Assembly: GCA_949710005.1 (NCBI GenBank)
Contig: OX453283.1
Coordinates: 21,328,704 to 21,392,703 of the forward strand
Origin: Ricordea florida
Taxonomy: Eukaryota > Cnidaria > Anthozoa > Corallimorpharia > Ricordeidae
Direction: 5' to 3'
Length of the DNA stretch: 64,000 bases
Part shown: positions 59,330 to 64,000 of the stretch, one piece after another
How the letters are laid out: each line of letters starts with the position of its first letter
Numbering within the stretch: the first letter of the stretch is position 1
Program-made: the position numbers and the translations under genes
The notes under the pieces: model-generated
The model's input: only the letters and a program-made list of their open reading frames with translations
Told to the model about the DNA's origin: nothing
The model's database searches: none

Positions 59330-59424
59330 ATTTCAGGGTGTAAGATGAACACGTGACCAACCAATGCCAGGGCCTTTTCCCGTCCGCTATTTTTCTTTCT
59401 AGGGAAAAGCCCTGGGAACGAGGG
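59330..59424. repeat. Short GC-rich inverted-repeat element
   Basis: GAACACGTGACCAACC ... GGGCCTTTTCCCGTCCGC ... AAAAGCCCTGGGAACGAGG. An inverted relative is at ~56928-57004. Confidence 0.5.
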
Positions 59425-60407
59425 TGACTGCACCCTAATAACATCAACAGGAATAACGGAATTGAAAATCCAGAAGCGTGGATGCCGACAGTCAAGAAAC
59501 ACAACAACATGCACGCGGTGGAACGTAATGGTGAGCCTGAATGAGTCGATTCCATCGCCTGAAAAATACTAGCAGTAAGCAGTCGAAACGTCGCGATCAA
59601 CATCCAGTGACTACATCATGTGACAAAAGAAGAATTTATATTATCAAACAGAAACGTTTTTCATATAATCAATTACCAAGTGAGAAATGATTACCATGTT
59701 TATTCGGGGATTAAGCTACTTACGTCATGCAATGTCCCAAAGTTGTTAGTTTCCAACTTTTTTCATATGCAATCTTGCTCTGTAGCATCCAGACGATGAT
59801 ATCAAACCCGGAATTCTTAAGCGAGATCTAGACTAACCTATCATTGCTTTTTGTGATATTAGCAAACTTTGAAAATAATTATTGTTGAAAACCATGCATT
59901 TTGTGGCATTTAACGTGACAGCGTAAACTAATCATATGTACACTAAAATCCCTCATAGTTAACATTGTGGGCACGGGATAAATCTTTAACATGTGACTAT
60001 GCACGAGGTAGGAGCAATACAACAAATACCGAGAAACATAAAGAAACCGTTCTCCTACATTAGTAAACATTTACCTGACAAACAGGGTGTAGCTGAACTT
60101 TACAGATCATTACTTGATACTAGTAACATTTCAGAAATTGTGCTCCACGCTGACTAGCCACCTCTACTTCGGTGAATAGTTCTTAAATATTATCATTATT
60201 TTTTCTCAGTAACATTGCCGAAATTGTGCTCCCTTGAAAAAATCCATCAATGGTTGCCAATCTGAGCGAAAGCGTTGTGGGTAACCAAGAATATGACCAG
60301 TTTCATTCGGAAAATCCAATGAGGTAATTTTGGTAAAGCTACACCAAGGGTTTAATTCATTTCCACCCGTCCCTCCCGAGGGATTCTGAGTGGCTCCATA
60401 GCTTAAA
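59425..60407. repeat. Dispersed repeat, copy B
   Basis: Same orientation as 22372-23243, with an extra stretch near 59758-59850. The two copies are 37 kb apart. Confidence 0.65.
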
Positions 60408-60501
60408 AGGACAGTATCATGCGCTGCACATGCGCAGTTGATCAGCTAAACTTTTGAAAACGTCGCGCCGACGATTTCAAACTTGTGATACTGAAAGCAA
60501 A

Positions 60502-60700
60502 ATGGCGTCGGAAGCTGGAAGACAGCGAGGAGGCCGTAGAATTAACGCTGGCCGAAAGAAGATCTTCAGTTCCATCAGTATTGGAAAAGAGTATGGGAAA
60601 AATTTCGCCGACGAATTCATTTGCACGACTTTATTTACAAATCTTGGTTAGAAGCCAAATACACTGGTTCCGAAAGAGCACTGGGAACGTAAGTACATTA
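60502..60700 (+). pseudogene. Possible host exon fragment
   Basis: ATGGCGTCGGAAGC starts a basic segment (RQRGGRRINAGRKK); an internal frame change is needed to reach the GTAAGT donor at ~60690. Weak; it could be a decayed gene start. Confidence 0.25.
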
Positions 60701-61340
60701 TTCACCATTTCTTATGATTTGCCATGCTATTGTCAAATTGCACACAATGATCTTACAGAGTTTGATTGTTATCTTAGGGCATCGATAGAAGAGCGTACAG
60801 AATGTACACGCAGCTCCATCCATTCACGTAAGATGTAGAAAAGACTTGGCAATGGAAGAACCCGAAATTAAACCAACATAACATCTCCACTGAAAGTACG
60901 TCAGGCTGGATGCAACAAAAATAGACATTTTGAAAATCTAAAAAACGTGGCATTCGAATTCTCAGTTGCAGTCATTTGCACAGGGCCATGTACCTCCACT
61001 CCTGCAAAAATGTCTGGGAAGGTTCAGCTCTTTACTGAATCGACTATACAAGCTATGGATGCCACTAAACCTCAGAGAAATGATTTGTCCTGGAACAACA
61101 GTGATACATCAAAAATGTAAGATCCCCTTTTTGATGAGACAATCCTTTATAAAGGATAGACTTTTGCCTTTTAGTGCAGTCTCAGATGTATTCCTTTAAA
61201 ATCTACTTGTTAACATATATTTTGCAGTTTGGACTCTTCGTTATTTTCTGACAATTACGAAGTGTCTGATTTAGAAGTGTCAAGCTCTGAAGCTGAACTT
61301 CAGTACACATGATGTTGTGTCATTCATTTAAAAGAATTGC

Positions 61341-62250
61341 GGTCGTTTCGCCTAGGAGTCGTTTCGCTAACGACCAGTTCGCTAACGAGCTACGTCGATT
61401 CGCCTACGTCTAAAGTCGTTTCGCTAACGTTCCAACTTAGCACGCTAACATTTCTTTTTAGTTTTTCTTTATTTCAATTTTAAGATGTAGACATTTGAAC
61501 TCAAAATTCTTTCAATTTCCATTTTCTAGATGATTGAACCAAAATTCTTCCAATTTCCATTTTCTAGATGATTGAACCACGCTTACCGAAAGACAAATTC
61601 AGATCGCTTCAGAAAGTTTAGCTTGAAAGCCCGAAGTCCTTCCTTATCCAGGTTTCGTTAAACTCCTTGAGCATTGAAATTAATGTCTACCGTTGTGTGT
61701 GTGGTAAATTAAAATCAATAAATCTTTGAATCGATTGTGAAGACGCTTTAGCTTCGATTAGAAAACCTCGCTAAAGTTTGACTCAATTGAGAAGACGCTT
61801 AGCTTCGATTAGAAAACCTCGCTAAAGTTTGACTCAATTGAGAAGACGCTTCGATTTCAAAACCTCGCTAAAGTTTGACTCAATTGAGAAGACGCTTCGA
61901 TTTCAAAACCTCGCTAAACTTGGACTCAATTGAGAAGACGCTTCGATTTCAAAACCTCCCTAAAGTTTGACTCAATTGAGAAGACGCTTCGATTTTAATT
62001 AGAAAACCTCGCTCATTCTGTGATGACGCTGGGTCGAATAATGTTACGTAGAAGCAGATAACTGGGTTCTGTTGTTTATACCTGTCGTCAAAATCAACGT
62101 ATGAAAGTTGTCATTTATTTGTATTAATCCTCATGATACGTTAGCGAAACGACCCTAAAGTCGTTAGCGAAACGACTTTAGACGTAGGCGAATCAACCTA
62201 ACTCGTTAGCGAAATGGTCGTTAGCGAAACGACTCGTAGGCGAAACAACC
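61341..62250. mobile_element. Foldback element with internal minisatellite
   Basis: About 95-bp imperfect TIRs built from GTCGTTTCGCTAACGA-type subrepeats (GGTCGTTTCGCCTAGGAGTC; inverted right end GGTTGTTTCGCCTACGAGTC). No coding sequence. Confidence 0.6.
61724..62014 (+). repeat. Minisatellite, six units of 46-51 bp
   Basis: Units read TTTGACTCAATTGAGAAGAC then GCTTCGATTTCAAAACCTCG, varying by a short AGCTTCGATTAG insertion. Confidence 0.7.
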
Positions 62251-62734
62251 GGTTACCATTCAAAGTAGTTTTAAGTATTTGAAGAAGCACACTTATTCTA
62301 GATACTATATAATACTATAACTATAACTTTATTATATCACATTCAGGATATCTCCAATAAAAAACAGATTACAAAAATTATTTACATTCGATTATATAGA
62401 TAAAAAAGAGAATACAATAAGCTAAAAGATTACAACTACTTTAACTACTATCAATGTCAACAATTTTTGGCCAAAATTCTTATTTCTCTGCATATAGATG
62501 CAGGTATGTTTTGGAATGGGTATTTACAATGAGGTTTCAAATCTTGAATATGATAATACTGTTTGACAAGCAAGGCTTGCATAATACAGTACTGTGTCTT
62601 CCAACACATTATTATACAATAACGGGTCATCTTATTAATGTAAAAAGTGTTTTCTATATTCCATTTCACATAAAACGGATAGGTGGATTGGCCTGCTTTA
62701 TCATGTGGGTGACAAACATGAATGGGTGAATGCA

Positions 62735-63510
62735 AAATGTGACCATGAAAAAGGAAGCCATGAGGGATGATTTACCCTGGTTTGATAGGAGAGATGCAGA
62801 CTTGTCAGAGCTGAAAAAAATTATATTAAATGCTGAATTACTTGACAGCTTCAAGTACTATGTGAGGTTCAGGTAATAAATTCTTACAAGAACATAAACA
62901 AACCAAATGATGAAGAAAAGGGGAGTTATAATATTTTTGAAGACTTTAGAAGTGCCACATCAGTCATGATTTCTTTTTTCAACCACTGAGAGCCAGTCAA
63001 AGTATTAACTTAATACATTTTCAACAGTTGGAACATCAATTTTTAAAATGCTTATTCTCTCAACAGACACACAAGTGGCATTGAATGTGTCAGTTGTTTG
63101 TCACTGGAGTATTCAGCAAAGAGGATACCATTTAGGTAAGGGTCTTCAAGATAACAGTATTACAACAACGTGTTCTTGTATAACCACTTCCAGGTATAAC
63201 TTTTACTTATACTTTCTGGCTATTTTAAAGGGAAAAAACATGTTGGCAGAGTTAAGTGACAGACATGCATTACAATTATGGTCTAAATATGAACTTTTTT
63301 GTCTTTTAGTTACAGGGCATACAAGGTCCCAAAATAGCTTGTGGCAATTGATTCGAATTACCACAGAGATCTTCCAGATGCTTCAAAGAGTACATGGGAA
63401 CAAATCTTTTGCCGGAAATACAACCAGCAAACTCGGCAAAAAAGGGATACAAGTACACCCAAGTTCTTATTGCCAAGATGTTTCATAACAGGATTCAGGA
63501 TGTACATGCT
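62735..63510 (+). pseudogene. Fragments of a multicopy cnidarian gene family
   Basis: Forward exon-like pieces read LKKIILNAELLDSFKYYVRF before GTAATA, then RHTSGIECVSCLSLEYSAKR, then DSNYHRDLPDASKSTWEQIF. I recognise the style (HTG.LE...KR, later A.D.N.H) from repetitive uncharacterised invertebrate proteins, but not a function. Stops and frame changes indicate decay. Confidence 0.35.
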
Positions 63511-64000
63511 GTGACCAGAAGCATCTCACAGAATGAAAGTGATCCAAGACAACGCAATAGGTTCACTGGCCAGAAAATCTTGCTGAGGAAAAAATGTCTC
63601 TGATGCAATAGGATGTAATTGAATCAGTTTAGCCTTTGCACTTTGGATAAACATAATAATATTTTTAAGACATATTTGTGATATATATATATTTCACAAC
63701 ATCCAAACTTGCAGTAAGTTCTGCAGTGGTTGGTTGTATAGGTGGGTAAGAGTGAAAGGGTGCAGTTGTCTTTGTTTATAATTAGAATTTTATACATGTT
63801 TGCTAAGGTTTTTCAAAAGCAAAATCAGTTGTACATGTAGCAGGATTGACTACACAGCCACTGCTATCATTTAGCAGACCAACATGCTGATGACACAGTA
63901 ATAAACTATTGTATGATAATGCGTCTTGATGTCTGAAAGCTTATGTTATAGCAAAGTTTTCACAACAGCCTGTAGTGGATGTCAATAAAATTAATATATC
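63511..64000. other. No recognised feature
   Basis: AT-rich non-coding sequence with a short TA run near 63680. Confidence 0.4.

Overview
The window looks like nuclear DNA of a marine invertebrate, most likely a cnidarian (anthozoan). The host part has GT-AG introns, a guanylate-binding-protein-like GTPase gene, and remnants of BEL/Pao, Penelope-like, Helitron and many foldback/MITE elements. I infer the taxon from this mixture and from gene style; I cannot name a species.

Two large AT-rich proviruses dominate. Element 1 spans 325-15148 (14.8 kb) and element 2 spans 27979-44787 (16.8 kb). Each is bounded by terminal inverted repeats (357-358 bp and 581-583 bp) starting AG, with a 5-bp direct duplication outside (ACTAC; CCATC). 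Both have the Polinton/Maverick (adintovirus-like) gene set: retrovirus-type integrase, protein-primed-type family B DNA polymerase, A32-type packaging ATPase, a probable double-jelly-roll major capsid protein and a penton-like minor capsid protein. They also share a block of small membrane and coiled-coil proteins that look like virion parts.

The layout is the same in both. Two rightward genes (SAP plus Cys/His repeats, then an unknown protein) sit at the left TIR. A long leftward structural block follows (tail-anchored protein, glycine-rich membrane proteins, ATPase, capsid). Then comes a rightward integrase that shares a 33-34 bp bidirectional promoter with the capsid gene, and finally a leftward polymerase starting at the right TIR. 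Structural genes and integrase are close homologues between the two elements. The polymerases belong to different lineages, one with an endonuclease-VII-like HNH insert and one with a WHGC-type nuclease-like region, and the TIRs are unrelated. This suggests that polymerase and TIR were exchanged together on a conserved capsid chassis. Element 1 has a polymerase with an in-frame TGA and a C-terminal frameshift, and an internally deleted penton gene. Element 2 has an intact 1559-residue polymerase but a coiled-coil gene broken by a GC-rich microinsertion, and an extra, frameshifted gene resembling an OB-fold ssDNA-binding protein.

Small-scale signals recur across both elements: a TYTAAAGAT-type upstream motif, 12-bp-stem palindromes after the rightward genes at convergent junctions, and short GC-rich palindromic insertions that differ between the elements. 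The element 2 TIR also contains a 43-bp exact copy of coding sequence from its neighbouring gene.

Between the elements (15.2-28.0 kb) lie a decayed BEL/Pao element, a Penelope-like 3' end split by a 1.67-kb foldback element that carries a reverse-transcriptase fragment, a TTAA-flanked element, a polyadenylated retrocopy and two coiled-coil exons. Right of element 2 there is a first exon starting 19 bp beyond the duplication, then leftward GBP exons from 55.0 to 46.3 kb, with nested MITEs, Helitron, RecQ-like and Penelope fragments out to 64 kb. Element 2 may lie inside an intron of the GBP-like gene.
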